Below are positions 51,307 through 59,686 of a stretch of 64,000 bases of DNA, one piece after another. Position 1 is the first letter of the stretch. The number at the start of each line of letters is the position of its first letter. Source of the DNA: JBPOHE01 sp052035915 (lineage in GTDB: Bacteria; Pseudomonadota; Gammaproteobacteria; Chromatiales; Chromatiaceae); the NCBI GenBank assembly GCA_052035915.1, contig JBPOHE010000127.1, positions 1-64,000 on the forward strand. Reading direction: 5' to 3'. The notes below the pieces were generated by a model. The model saw only the letters and a program-made list of their open reading frames with translations. It was not told the DNA's origin and searched no databases. The position numbers were made by a program, and so were the translations under genes.

Positions 51307-51924
51307 ATGAGTGATCGACCAACATTCAGATTGGAACCATCCCCATCCGTTAGCGCTTCGATCACCGGATGGCTGATCGGAGTCATGCTCCTTGGCAGCC
51401 TTGGTGTTCAAGCCGCCAACCGCCCCTTCGTGGACGAGTACGAGGCGCCGCCACCGCCCGGAATGATGGATACGGCCAAGTGGATCGAACAGCTTCCCGA
51501 TCTGCCGCCTTACCCCAGGGACGAGGATCTACTGAGCTTCGAGCTCGGGGTTGCCGATCCCCAGTTTACCTATGCCTTGGATGGCCGCACCCTCTCCATC
51601 GGCGAGGATAAGGCGGTGCGGTACGTACTGGTAGTAGCCGCACGCTCGGGTCAGGCGCGCAATCTGTATTTCGAGGGGCTCCGCTGCGGGGCCTTTGAAT
51701 ATAAGACCTACGCCTACGGCACCGCCAACAAAACTTGGCAGACAACCAAGCGAAGCGAATGGGCGAAGATCAGCCGGGAACCAGGTAATCGCCTACGCTA
51801 TGACCTCAGCAATCTCTATCTATGCGATCTGAATTTGGGCCAGCCCTACGAACTTTCAGAGATCAAGCGACGCTTGAGAAGCAAAGGCACCTTTGATGTC
51901 CATAACTTCCTGGATGATCGCTGA
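51307..51924 (+). CDS. CNP1-like exported protein
   Basis: 205 aa. Signal peptide within the first 38 residues (ending LGVQA). The conserved CNP1-like core follows: DPQFTYALDGRTLSIGEDKAVRYVLVV, GLRCGAFEYKTYAYG and NKTWQTTKRSEWAKI, with a C-terminal YLCDLNLG. The family is named after a neisserial cryptic protein and has no known activity; predicted periplasmic. The frame is open from 51208, but the first part translates the foldback repeat, so ATG 51307 is preferred. Confidence 0.8.
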   Translation: MSDRPTFRLEPSPSVSASITGWLIGVMLLGSLGVQAANRPFVDEYEAPPPPGMMDTAKWIEQLPDLPPYPRDEDLLSFELGVADPQFTYALDGRTLSIGEDKAVRYVLVVAARSGQARNLYFEGLRCGAFEYKTYAYGTANKTWQTTKRSEWAKISREPGNRLRYDLSNLYLCDLNLGQPYELSEIKRRLRSKGTFDVHNFLDDR

Positions 51925-51972
51925 TGCCCGAGGTAGGGCGGAAGCCATGAAGGGCGATCCGCCACCACCAGG

Positions 51973-52629
51973 CTAGGGGATGATCGTCTTCACTCCATCA
52001 GGCGTGCCAAGGATAAGGACATCCGCCGGGCGCAGGGCAAAAAGGCCAACCGTCACCACACCAGCGATATTGTTGATCTGCTGCTCGAGCTTGGCCGGCT
52101 CCATGATGCTCAGGTTGTGCACATCCAGGATGAGATTACCGTTATCCGTCACCACAGCCTCACGCCAGACCGGGGCGCCCCCCAACTTGACAAGTTGCCG
52201 GGCGACATAACTTCTGGCCATGGGAATGACCTCGACCGGCAACGGAAACTTCCCCAGCACGGAAACCAGCTTGCTGCCATCGGCGATACAGACGAATGTC
52301 TTACTGGCGGCGGCGACGATCTTTTCCCTCGTCAAGGCCCCACCGCCGCCCTTGATGAGTTGCAACTGCTGATTGGACTCATCCGCTCCATCCACGTAGA
52401 GTTCGATATCTCCGGCGAAATTCAGATCCACCACCTCGATTCCCTTGGCCTTGAGCCGCGCCGTCGAGGCCTCGGAACTGGAAACCGCCCCCTCGATGCG
52501 GTGCTTGATCCCCGCCAGCAGATCGATGAAGTGGTTGACGGTGGAACCGGTACCGACGCCGATGACGCCTTCCCGGACATAGGCGAGTGCCGCCTGGGCC
52601 GCCATACGTTTGAGTTCGTCCTGGTGCAT
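51973..52629 (-). CDS. rpiA: Ribose-5-phosphate isomerase A
   Basis: 218 aa. Interconverts ribose 5-phosphate and ribulose 5-phosphate in the pentose phosphate pathway. Signature blocks are GTGSTVNHFID (phosphate loop), the catalytic region VDGADESN, KGGGGALTREK, and a C-terminal VVTVGLFALRPADVLI. ATG at 52629 with GGAG 8 nt upstream; an open frame continues to 52875 through the foldback repeat and is not coding. Divergent from ilvA. Confidence 0.96.
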   Translation of the reverse strand: MHQDELKRMAAQAALAYVREGVIGVGTGSTVNHFIDLLAGIKHRIEGAVSSSEASTARLKAKGIEVVDLNFAGDIELYVDGADESNQQLQLIKGGGGALTREKIVAAASKTFVCIADGSKLVSVLGKFPLPVEVIPMARSYVARQLVKLGGAPVWREAVVTDNGNLILDVHNLSIMEPAKLEQQINNIAGVVTVGLFALRPADVLILGTPDGVKTIIP

Positions 52630-52737
52630 ACGTTGTTCTCCGAAGACTAGGGGGCCGTTATGATAGCCTGCGCGCTTCCGGCCTGTCATGGCGGGAAGGC
52701 GCTTTTCAGCCGTCCAGCAGATTAGGCGATTTCTGTC

Positions 52738-52869
52738 AAAAAATAGACCCGCCTGCTGGTCTGTTCGTCCGCCTTCGGTGTTCCACCAGCCGTTACAGAG
52801 CCTGCTCTGCGCCGGCTGGCGCGCCTGGAAGGCGAACGAACCGCCGTCGCATTCAGGTCTATTTTTTTC
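52738..52869. repeat. Long foldback repeat between rpiA and ilvA
   Basis: Ends AAAAAATAGACC (52738-52749) and GGTCTATTTTTT (52857-52868) are inverted; inner arms of about 38 nt (gttcgtccgccttcggtg... and its complement) meet at CAGAGC-CT-GCTCTG. The whole 130 bp could form one long hairpin just upstream of ilvA. Confidence 0.85.
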
Positions 52870-52893
52870 CGGCAATCGCTTTACGGATCAACC

Positions 52894-54423
52894 ATGCCAG
52901 ATTCCTATATCGAAAGGATCCTCCGCGCCAGGGTGTATGACGTCGCCCGGGAAACCCCCTTGGACCCCGCCCGCTTATTGACGCAACGCCTGGGTAACCA
53001 GATCTGGCTGAAGCGGGAAGACCTGCAACCGGTATTTTCCTTCAAACTGCGCGGGGCCTATAACAAGATCGCCGGACTGCCGGCGGAGGTCCGGGCCGCC
53101 GGAATCATCGCCGCCTCAGCCGGCAATCACGCCCAGGGGGTGGCCCTGGCCGCGCGCAACCTGAACCTCCCGGCCCTCATCGTCATGCCCAAGACCACCC
53201 CCGGGATCAAGGTCCAGGGTGTACGCGCCCTGGAAGCCAAGATCCTGTTGCACGGTGATTCCTATGACGAGGCCTGCGCCAAGGCCCTTTCGCTGGCCGA
53301 AGAACGCGGTCTGGTGTTCATCCACCCTTTCGACGATCCCGAGGTCATCGCCGGCCAGGGCACGATCGGCATGGAAGTGTTACGCCAACACCCCGGAAGA
53401 CTGGAAGCCATCTTTGTTCCCGTGGGCGGTGGCGGACTCATTGCCGGTATCGCCGCCTTCGTCAAATACGTGCGGCCGGAAGTGAAGGTGATCGGCGTCG
53501 AGCCCGAGGATGCCCCAACCCTCTATTCCGCCCTCGCCGCCGGAAAGCCGGTGCGACTGGATCAGGTGGGCATCTTTGCCGACGGGGTGGCGGTGCGTCA
53601 GGTAGGACTAGAACCGTTCAAGGTGGCCCAGTCACGGGTAGATGAGGTGATCCTGGTCACGGCGGACGAGATCTGCGCGGCGATCAAGGACATCTTCGAC
53701 GACACCAGATCCGTCGCCGAGCCCGCCGGCGCCCTCGCCGTGGCCGGCTTGAAAAAATACATCCACCGCTCCGGCCTTCGGGGCGCCAGCCTGATTGCCA
53801 TCGACAGCGGCGCCAACATCAATTTTGATCGCCTCAGACATGTCGCGGAACGGGCGGAATTCGGCGAACGCCGGGAGGCCCTCTTTGCCGTGCAGATACC
53901 CGAGGTGCCGGGCAGCTTTCTGCAATTTTGCCGGGATATCGGCAAGCGGGGGATCACCGAGTTCAATTACCGCTATGCCGATGCTCGACAGGCCCAGGTG
54001 TTCGTGGGGATGGAACTGACCCAAGGGGATCGGGAACGTCTCGAACTCATCGACCGATTACGCGAACGGGGATACCAAGTGCTCGACATGACCGATAACG
54101 AGACCGCCAAGCTCCATATCCGCTACATGGTCGGCGGTCATGCCTCGGGGATCAAGGATGAAACCCTGTTCCGCATCGAGTTTCCCGAACGCCCGGGGGC
54201 CCTGCTGAATTTTCTCGCCCAACTGGGGAAACGTTGGAACATCAGCCTTTTCCATTACCGCAACCACGGCGCCGCCTATGGACGGGTATTGTTTGGCGTT
54301 CAGTTGCCGCCCCAGGACAAAGGCCAGTTCCTACACTGCCTGGAGACCCTGGGATACCCCCATTGGGAGGAAACCGAGAATCCCGCCTACCGTCTCTTTG
54401 CCAGCTGCGTACCGACGGCCTGA
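52894..54423 (+). CDS. ilvA: Biosynthetic threonine ammonia-lyase
   Basis: 509 aa. PLP-dependent enzyme that converts threonine to 2-oxobutanoate for isoleucine synthesis. PLP lysine K51 in FSFKLRGAYNK, the SAGNHAQGVALAA loop, the phosphate-binding VGGGGLIAGIA, and two C-terminal ACT-like domains (about 335-410 and 430-505) that mediate isoleucine/valine control, marking the biosynthetic type. ATG at 52894; the foldback repeat ends 25 bp upstream and could affect expression. Confidence 0.96.
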   Translation: MPDSYIERILRARVYDVARETPLDPARLLTQRLGNQIWLKREDLQPVFSFKLRGAYNKIAGLPAEVRAAGIIAASAGNHAQGVALAARNLNLPALIVMPKTTPGIKVQGVRALEAKILLHGDSYDEACAKALSLAEERGLVFIHPFDDPEVIAGQGTIGMEVLRQHPGRLEAIFVPVGGGGLIAGIAAFVKYVRPEVKVIGVEPEDAPTLYSALAAGKPVRLDQVGIFADGVAVRQVGLEPFKVAQSRVDEVILVTADEICAAIKDIFDDTRSVAEPAGALAVAGLKKYIHRSGLRGASLIAIDSGANINFDRLRHVAERAEFGERREALFAVQIPEVPGSFLQFCRDIGKRGITEFNYRYADARQAQVFVGMELTQGDRERLELIDRLRERGYQVLDMTDNETAKLHIRYMVGGHASGIKDETLFRIEFPERPGALLNFLAQLGKRWNISLFHYRNHGAAYGRVLFGVQLPPQDKGQFLHCLETLGYPHWEETENPAYRLFASCVPTA

Positions 54424-54521
54424 GCCCGCGGCGGCCAGGGGAGGAAGACCGCCTTCTCTGTGGTGCCCCCTGGGCTTGGATCCTATACTCGCCTCATCCG
54501 ATCTGTGCTGCGATCCACCTC

Positions 54522-55103
54522 ATGACAGTACGACCCAAGCCCCATTACAGCTTCGACGCCTATCTCGACACCGAGCGAGCCGAATCGGATCTCCGTCACG
54601 AATACCTCGACGGCGAGGTCTTCGCCATGACCGGCGCCACGGAGAGCCACAATATCATTGTCATGAATATCTCCGGTGAGCTGCGTATACAAATGAAGGG
54701 TCGCCCATGCTTCGTCTACACCAATGACATGCGGGTGCGCATCGAAGGGGCCGATGCCGGGAAGTATCCGGACGTGACGGCCCTCTGTGGCGAACGACTC
54801 TTTTATGACCAACGCCGGGATGTGCTGCTCAATCCGTCGCTGATCGTCGAGGTCCTGTCCGAGTCTACCGAAGCCTATGACCGGGGCGAAAAGTTCGCCG
54901 TCTATCGGCGTCTGCCGAGCCTGCGGGAGTACCTGTTGATCTCCCAACGACGGATGCGGGCCGAACTCTTCGTGCGCCAAGGCGACGGCGGCTGGTTGCT
55001 GACCGAGTACAGCGACCCGATGGAGAGCGTCCCCCTGGCCTCCATCGACTGCCGACTGTCGCTCGCGGAGGTCTACGATAAGGTGGAGTTTCAGTCCGAT
55101 TGA
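54522..55103 (+). CDS. Uma2-family (DUF820) putative endonuclease
   Basis: 193 aa with the restriction-endonuclease-like Uma2 pattern: HEYLDGEVFAMTGATESHNIIVMNI, PCFVYTNDMRVRIEGADAGKYPDVTALCG (PD...catalytic region), NPSLIVEVLSESTEAYDRGEKFAVYR (EVxS...K motif). Common in cyanobacteria and sulfur bacteria; biological role unknown. ATG at 54522 without a strong ribosome site. Confidence 0.88.
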   Translation: MTVRPKPHYSFDAYLDTERAESDLRHEYLDGEVFAMTGATESHNIIVMNISGELRIQMKGRPCFVYTNDMRVRIEGADAGKYPDVTALCGERLFYDQRRDVLLNPSLIVEVLSESTEAYDRGEKFAVYRRLPSLREYLLISQRRMRAELFVRQGDGGWLLTEYSDPMESVPLASIDCRLSLAEVYDKVEFQSD

Positions 55104-55154
55104 TCTCCACCAGGGTTATAAGGTAATTAGGAACCCAATTCATACCATGTTCGG

Positions 55155-55276
55155 CTCCGGGCCTTGGCTGAAAATAGCCTATTTTTGTTCTTATTTAGAG
55201 AACAATACGGCATTTTAATGTGGCATAATTCTCTAAAGGAGAACAAAAAATCGACCCAAAGCGCCCAGGCCCGGAA
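55155..55276. repeat. Dispersed dyad element, copy 6
   Basis: Left arm CTCCGGGCC (55155-55163), dyads GTTCT...AGAAC at 55187-55203 and ATTCTC-N5-GAGAAC at 55228-55244 (starts 41 bp apart), right arm GGCCCGGAA (55268-55276). Its right flank (gtcgacaggcgaacgaggcc) resembles that of copy 5. Confidence 0.9.
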
Positions 55277-55397
55277 CGTCGACAGGCGAACGAGGCCGCC
55301 GTGAAGGTGTTCCTAGGCGATGTTCGACTTTTCAGGCGCTCAGCCCCGCGCATTGGATTATTTACTCCTTCCTATTCACTCAAAGAGGCTCACCAAG

Positions 55398-56819
55398 ATG
55401 AACCTTGAGACCATCGCCAGCCATTTCCTCGCCCTGATCCTCAATCTGACCTTATTCACCCTGACGCTACTCGCCCCCTCCCCCGCCTGGACCGCCGAGA
55501 CCGGTGCCCGGGTGTTGTTCATCCTCGACGGCTCCGGAAGCATGCGGGCCAAGATCCAACAGCAGGAAAAGATCGATATCGCCAAGGAGGTAATGATCGG
55601 TCTGGTCCGGGAACTCCCGCCGGGGGTGCAGGCCGGGCTCGAGGTCTATGGACATCGACGTAAAGGGGATTGCGAAGACATCGAGCTCATGGTCCCCGTC
55701 GGCAAGGGAGACAAGGCTGATCTCATCAAGCGGATTCACTCCATCGAGCCGAAGGGACACACGCCGATCACCAAATCCCTCCAGATGGCCGCGGAAACCA
55801 TGGCGACCACCGAGGAAGAGACCACCCTCGTGTTGGTGAGCGACGGCCAGGAGACCTGCCAGGGTGACCCCTGCGCCCTGATGAAGTCCCTCAAGGACAA
55901 GGGGATCAAACTCAAGACCCATGTGATCGGCTTCGATGTCACCGACGAGGAAAAGCAGCAACTGGCCTGTATCGCCACGGCGGGAGGCGGGAAATACTTT
56001 ACCGCCAAGAGCGCGGATCAGCTGAAGCTGGCCCTGGGCGAGGTCAAGCGGGAGGTGGTCGAGAAGATCGAACCACGGCAGAAGAAGGTGATCAAGCTCG
56101 GCGTCAGTGCCATCAAGATCCCCAACCTCAAGGAGCGAACGGTGGAGGTCTACAGTCAGGAATCCGGGCAGTGGGTGGGCAATATCCGGCACGATGAAAA
56201 GAAACAGCTCGAAGTGCCACCCGGCACCTACAAGCTCAAATTCAACAGTCATTTTCTCGCCGACATCAAGGTCCTCCCTGGAGAACCCGTGGAGGTGACC
56301 TTGGGGACGGTGAACATCCCCCATCTCAGTGGGCGCACGGTGGAGGTCTACTCTCAGGCGTCCGGGGAATGGGTGGGAAACATCAAGCCCATGAAAACCA
56401 ATACCGCGGCGATTCCGGGTGTCGCTGTCTCGCTCCCGGGCGGCGGGAAGATCAATGTAGCCGGTGGGGCCCTGGGGAGCCTGGGGGATCTCGGCACCGA
56501 GACCGAGAGCGCCGCACCTGGACTCGAGGTCCCGGCGGGTACCTATAAGTTGAAGTTTAACAGTTACTTCCAGGAGGGTATCGAAGTCGCCGCGGGCAGT
56601 CCGACACTGGTACCGATCGGCTCCATCAGTATGCCCAATCTCCGTGATCGTTCGGTGGAGGTCTATGAACAGACTTCCAACAACTGGGTCGGCAACCTCA
56701 GCCCCGATGCAGGCAACCACCTGGAGGTACCCGCCGGGACCTATAAGCTGAAGTTCAGCAATCACTTCCTGCCGGATATCCGGGTCGAGGCTGAGGAGGA
56801 TCTGGTGCTCGAACAATGA
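55398..56819 (+). CDS. Exported VWA-domain protein with three C-terminal repeats
   Basis: 473 aa. Signal peptide 1-33 (ending AWTA). VWA domain (about 37-215) with an intact MIDAS start DGSGSM (44-49), a GHTPITKSL threonine and VSDGQETC. Then three copies of a beta-unit of about 65-100 residues, each with RTVEVYSQ...W-VGN and the string EVPAGTYKLKFN; the second carries a Gly-rich insert of about 40 residues. Predicted periplasmic or surface metal-dependent adhesion protein. ATG 55398 with AGAGG about 10 nt upstream; the frame opens at 55320 in sequence next to dyad copy 6. Confidence 0.85.
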   Translation: MNLETIASHFLALILNLTLFTLTLLAPSPAWTAETGARVLFILDGSGSMRAKIQQQEKIDIAKEVMIGLVRELPPGVQAGLEVYGHRRKGDCEDIELMVPVGKGDKADLIKRIHSIEPKGHTPITKSLQMAAETMATTEEETTLVLVSDGQETCQGDPCALMKSLKDKGIKLKTHVIGFDVTDEEKQQLACIATAGGGKYFTAKSADQLKLALGEVKREVVEKIEPRQKKVIKLGVSAIKIPNLKERTVEVYSQESGQWVGNIRHDEKKQLEVPPGTYKLKFNSHFLADIKVLPGEPVEVTLGTVNIPHLSGRTVEVYSQASGEWVGNIKPMKTNTAAIPGVAVSLPGGGKINVAGGALGSLGDLGTETESAAPGLEVPAGTYKLKFNSYFQEGIEVAAGSPTLVPIGSISMPNLRDRSVEVYEQTSNNWVGNLSPDAGNHLEVPAGTYKLKFSNHFLPDIRVEAEEDLVLEQ

Positions 56820-56876
56820 AGCCTCGTCGACTTCCCTTGATGTAAAGTCGGTCACAATCCCGAGGAGGAATCCACC

Positions 56877-57368
56877 ATGACCAGTATCACCCCAGGCAGT
56901 CAGTTACCCGACCTCGAAGTGAGGCTGACGGGGAATCTTAATCTGCGCTTGTCCGATCTTCGTGGTCGGCCCCTGATCCTCTTCTTTTATCCCCGGGCCA
57001 ATACCCCCGGCTGTACCCAGGAAGGCCAGGATTTTCGTGAGGCCCATGACTCCTTTGTCGAGCGGGGCGCCAGGGTGCTCGGCGCCTCCCGGGACTCGCT
57101 CAAGGCGCAGGAGAATTTCAAAAGCAAATACGCCTTTCCCTTCGATCTGATCGCCGACACCGATGAAACCCTCTGCACCCTGTTCGACGTCATCAAACCC
57201 AAGAACATGTACGGCAAACAGGTGCGGGGTATCGAACGCAGCACCTTCCTCTTCGATGCCGAGGGAGGGCTGCGGCGGGAATGGCGCAAGGTCAAGATCC
57301 CCGGTCATGTGGCTGAGGTACTGGCCGCCCTGGACGACCTCTCCCGAGGGGAGAAGATCGAGCACTGA
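56877..57368 (+). CDS. bcp: Bcp/PrxQ-type peroxiredoxin
   Basis: 163 aa, thioredoxin fold. Reduces peroxides with the peroxidatic Cys46 in PRANTPGCTQE. The usual resolving Cys five residues later is absent (GQDF), so it is either one-Cys or uses Cys100 in DETLCTLF. The RSTFLFDAEG and final helix are typical. GGAGG at 56863-56867 provides a good ribosome site. Followed at 71 bp by phoH on the same strand. Confidence 0.92.
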   Translation: MTSITPGSQLPDLEVRLTGNLNLRLSDLRGRPLILFFYPRANTPGCTQEGQDFREAHDSFVERGARVLGASRDSLKAQENFKSKYAFPFDLIADTDETLCTLFDVIKPKNMYGKQVRGIERSTFLFDAEGGLRREWRKVKIPGHVAEVLAALDDLSRGEKIEH

Positions 57369-57439
57369 GGCCGGATCCGACCGCTTTTCCGCCCCCTTTC
57401 CTTTTTACTCCAGCCTTCAGCGTTTCGCTGTTCGTCGCC

Positions 57440-58852
57440 ATGTCCCAAACCGCCATCTCGTCACGCAAGTTGTTCGTGCTCGATACCAATGTCCTGGTAC
57501 ACGACCCGAGCGCTCTCTTCCGTTTTCAAGAACACGACGTCTTCCTGCCCATGATGGTGTTGGAAGAGTTGGACGCCGGGAAGAAAGGGGTCTCGGAAGT
57601 GGCGCGCAACGTCCGCCAGACCAGTCGCTTCCTCGACGAACTCATGAATCACGCCGACAAGGCGGCTATCGACCAGGGAATACCCCTGATACCGCCTGGA
57701 TCGGGCCAAAGCCCCGAAGCGATTCCCGGCAGACTCTTTTTCGAGACCCGCCCAACAGCGAATCTGCTCCCCGAATCCCTCCCGGGCCACAGCGCCGACA
57801 ACCGCATCCTCGCCGCCGTCCTCGCCCTGCAACAGGCCCAGCCGGATCGGCGGCTGATCCTGGTTTCCAAGGACATCAATCTCCGCATCAAGGCCACCGT
57901 GCTCGGCATTCGGGCCGAAGACTACACCAATGACCATGTCCTGGATGACGTCAATCTGCTCTACAGCGGCCTGCTCGAACTCTCCCCGGACGGCTGGAAA
58001 CGCCATCGCCCGGGACTCGAATCCTGGCAGGAGAACGGTCGCAGCTTCTATCGGCTACGCGGTCCGGACATCCTGGACTGGTACCCCAATCAATGCCTGG
58101 CGCTCCCTGGCGAGGATGGTTTCGAGGCCCTGGTGCGCCGACTGGAGCCAGGCGCGGCGGTCATCGAGCGGGTGCAGGATTACCGCTCCTCCCGGCACCA
58201 GGTATGGGGCATCCACGCCCGCAACCGGGAGCAGAACTTCGCCCTCAATCTGCTGCTCGATCCGGAGTTGGACTTCGTCTCCCTGCTCGGTACCGCCGGC
58301 ACCGGCAAGACCCTCCTGGCCCTGGCGGCCGGTCTGGTCCAGACCCTGGATCGCAGCCTCTACCGGGAGATCCTCATGACCAGGGTCACGGTGCCGGTCG
58401 GCGAAGACATAGGATTCCTGCCGGGGACGGAAGAAGAAAAGATGACCCCCTGGATGGGGGCGCTGATGGACAATCTCGAAGTGCTCAGTCAGACCGAAGG
58501 CGGTGGTAGCTGGGGACGGGCCGCCTCCACCGATCTCTTGCGCAGTCGCATCCGCATCCATTCCCTGAGCTTCATGCGCGGACGCACCTTCCTCAATCGG
58601 TACATCATCCTCGACGAGGCGCAGAACCTCACCGCCAAGCAGATGAAGACCCTGGTGACCCGGGCCGGGCCGGGGAGCAAGGTGGTCTGCCTGGGCAACA
58701 TCGGCCAGATCGACACCCCCTATCTCACCGAGACCAGTTCCGGCTTGACCTACGCCGTGGATCGCTTCAAGTCCTGGCCCCACAGCGGCCACATCCAGCT
58801 CATGCGGGGCGAACGGTCCAGATTGGCGGATTTCGCCTCGCAGAATCTCTAG
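57440..58852 (+). CDS. PhoH-family protein with N-terminal PIN domain
   Basis: 470 aa. PIN-like RNase domain in residues about 10-150 (VLDTNVLVHDP, LEELDAGKKG, DNRILAAVL, LVSKDINLRIKA) joined to a PhoH ATPase: Walker A GTAGTGKT (284-291) and Walker B RYIILDEAQN. This is the PhoH2/YlaK type, reported as RNA helicase/RNase proteins. The name phoH is used broadly for the ATPase family. Downstream of bcp, in the same direction. Confidence 0.93.
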   Translation: MSQTAISSRKLFVLDTNVLVHDPSALFRFQEHDVFLPMMVLEELDAGKKGVSEVARNVRQTSRFLDELMNHADKAAIDQGIPLIPPGSGQSPEAIPGRLFFETRPTANLLPESLPGHSADNRILAAVLALQQAQPDRRLILVSKDINLRIKATVLGIRAEDYTNDHVLDDVNLLYSGLLELSPDGWKRHRPGLESWQENGRSFYRLRGPDILDWYPNQCLALPGEDGFEALVRRLEPGAAVIERVQDYRSSRHQVWGIHARNREQNFALNLLLDPELDFVSLLGTAGTGKTLLALAAGLVQTLDRSLYREILMTRVTVPVGEDIGFLPGTEEEKMTPWMGALMDNLEVLSQTEGGGSWGRAASTDLLRSRIRIHSLSFMRGRTFLNRYIILDEAQNLTAKQMKTLVTRAGPGSKVVCLGNIGQIDTPYLTETSSGLTYAVDRFKSWPHSGHIQLMRGERSRLADFASQNL

Positions 58853-59304
58853 TACAGCCACGCTTTAATAGAGGGACAAGCACAATAGAGAGTAGGTATG
58901 TGTGTGGTACTGAATGAGCTACGTATAAGAAATCGAGTGGATATATGTTCAGCCCCGAATGATCATTTATCGATCCGAAGTTATCCATTATTTTTAGCCA
59001 GAAGATTGATATCCAGTTTACTAGATAAGATTGAGCGAGGATCATCACATCCCACAATGGGCTTTGAGTCACCAAAGGCTATTCAAGCGCTTCAGGCGTG
59101 GTATAAAAAGCGGCCAGATTTATATAACTGCCAGGTTAATAATCACGCGGGTTATTGTATATAGAGATTTACTCTTCCAAGTGGGTTGGCTGTAGGCATG
59201 CGATTTCTGGGTAATTTGGCAGACCGGCGACCAGGTGATTGACGCTTGCAAGGTCGCGGCGTATGATTCGCGGCCTTGGCCTGAGGCTGGAATAGCTCAG
59301 GGAG
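58853..59304. other. Intergenic region before the tRNA cluster
   Basis: Lower GC than its surroundings. An 88-codon plus-strand frame (58898-59164) has no recognisable domain or ribosome site and is not called. The promoter for the tRNA cluster should be here but was not identified with confidence. Confidence 0.5.
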
Positions 59305-59381
59305 CGGGGTATAGCGCAGCCTGGTAGCGCACCTGCTTTGGGAGCAGGTAGTCGGGGGTTCAAATCCCTCTACCCCGACCA
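59305..59381 (+). tRNA. tRNA-Pro (anticodon UGG)
   Basis: Complete cloverleaf: acceptor CGGGGTA/TACCCCG, anticodon stem CCTGC/GCAGG with loop TTTGGGA (anticodon TGG), T loop TTCAAAT, CCA encoded. First of four tRNAs. Confidence 0.95.
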
Positions 59382-59414
59382 ATGTTGCCGTTGCTAGGCG
59401 ATTTCGTAGGATCT

Positions 59415-59491
59415 GCGCCCGTAGCTCATACGGATAGAGCATCGGCCTTCTAAGCCGAGGGTAGCAGGTTCGAATCCTGCCGGGCGCGCCA
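59415..59491 (+). tRNA. tRNA-Arg (anticodon UCU)
   Basis: Acceptor GCGCCCG/CGGGCGC, anticodon stem TCGGC/GCCGA with loop CTTCTAA (anticodon TCT), T loop TTCGAAT, CCA encoded. 33 bp after tRNA-Pro. Confidence 0.95.
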
Positions 59492-59504
59492 CACAAAGAT
59501 CACT

Positions 59505-59581
59505 GGTGGATGTAGCTCAGTTGGTAGAGCGCAGGATTGTGGCTCCTGTGGTCGTGGGTTCGATTCCCATCGTCCACCCCA
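59505..59581 (+). tRNA. tRNA-His (anticodon GUG)
   Basis: Acceptor GTGGATG/CGTCCAC with an additional 5' G opposite C73, as expected for tRNA-His. Loop TTGTGGC gives anticodon GTG; CCA encoded. Confidence 0.95.
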
Positions 59582-59600
59582 TGTTGAAGATGGTTTCAGC

Positions 59601-59676
59601 GGGCCGTTAGCTCAGCTGGTAGAGCAGTGGACTCTTAATCCATTGGTCGAAGGTTCGAATCCTTCACGGCCCACCA
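59601..59676 (+). tRNA. tRNA-Lys (anticodon CUU)
   Basis: Acceptor GGGCCGT/ACGGCCC, anticodon loop CTCTTAA (anticodon CTT), T loop TTCGAAT, CCA encoded. An integrase remnant starts 11 bp downstream on the other strand, so this 3' end was probably an attachment site. Confidence 0.95.
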
Positions 59677-59686
59677 AATCAAATAC

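Noticed and set aside
55467..56855. 462-codon minus-strand frame across the VWA gene
   Set aside because: Antisense of a protein with intact MIDAS motif and repeats.
58898..59164. 88-codon plus-strand frame before the tRNAs
   Set aside because: No ribosome site, no domain; AT-rich intergenic context makes a chance frame as likely.
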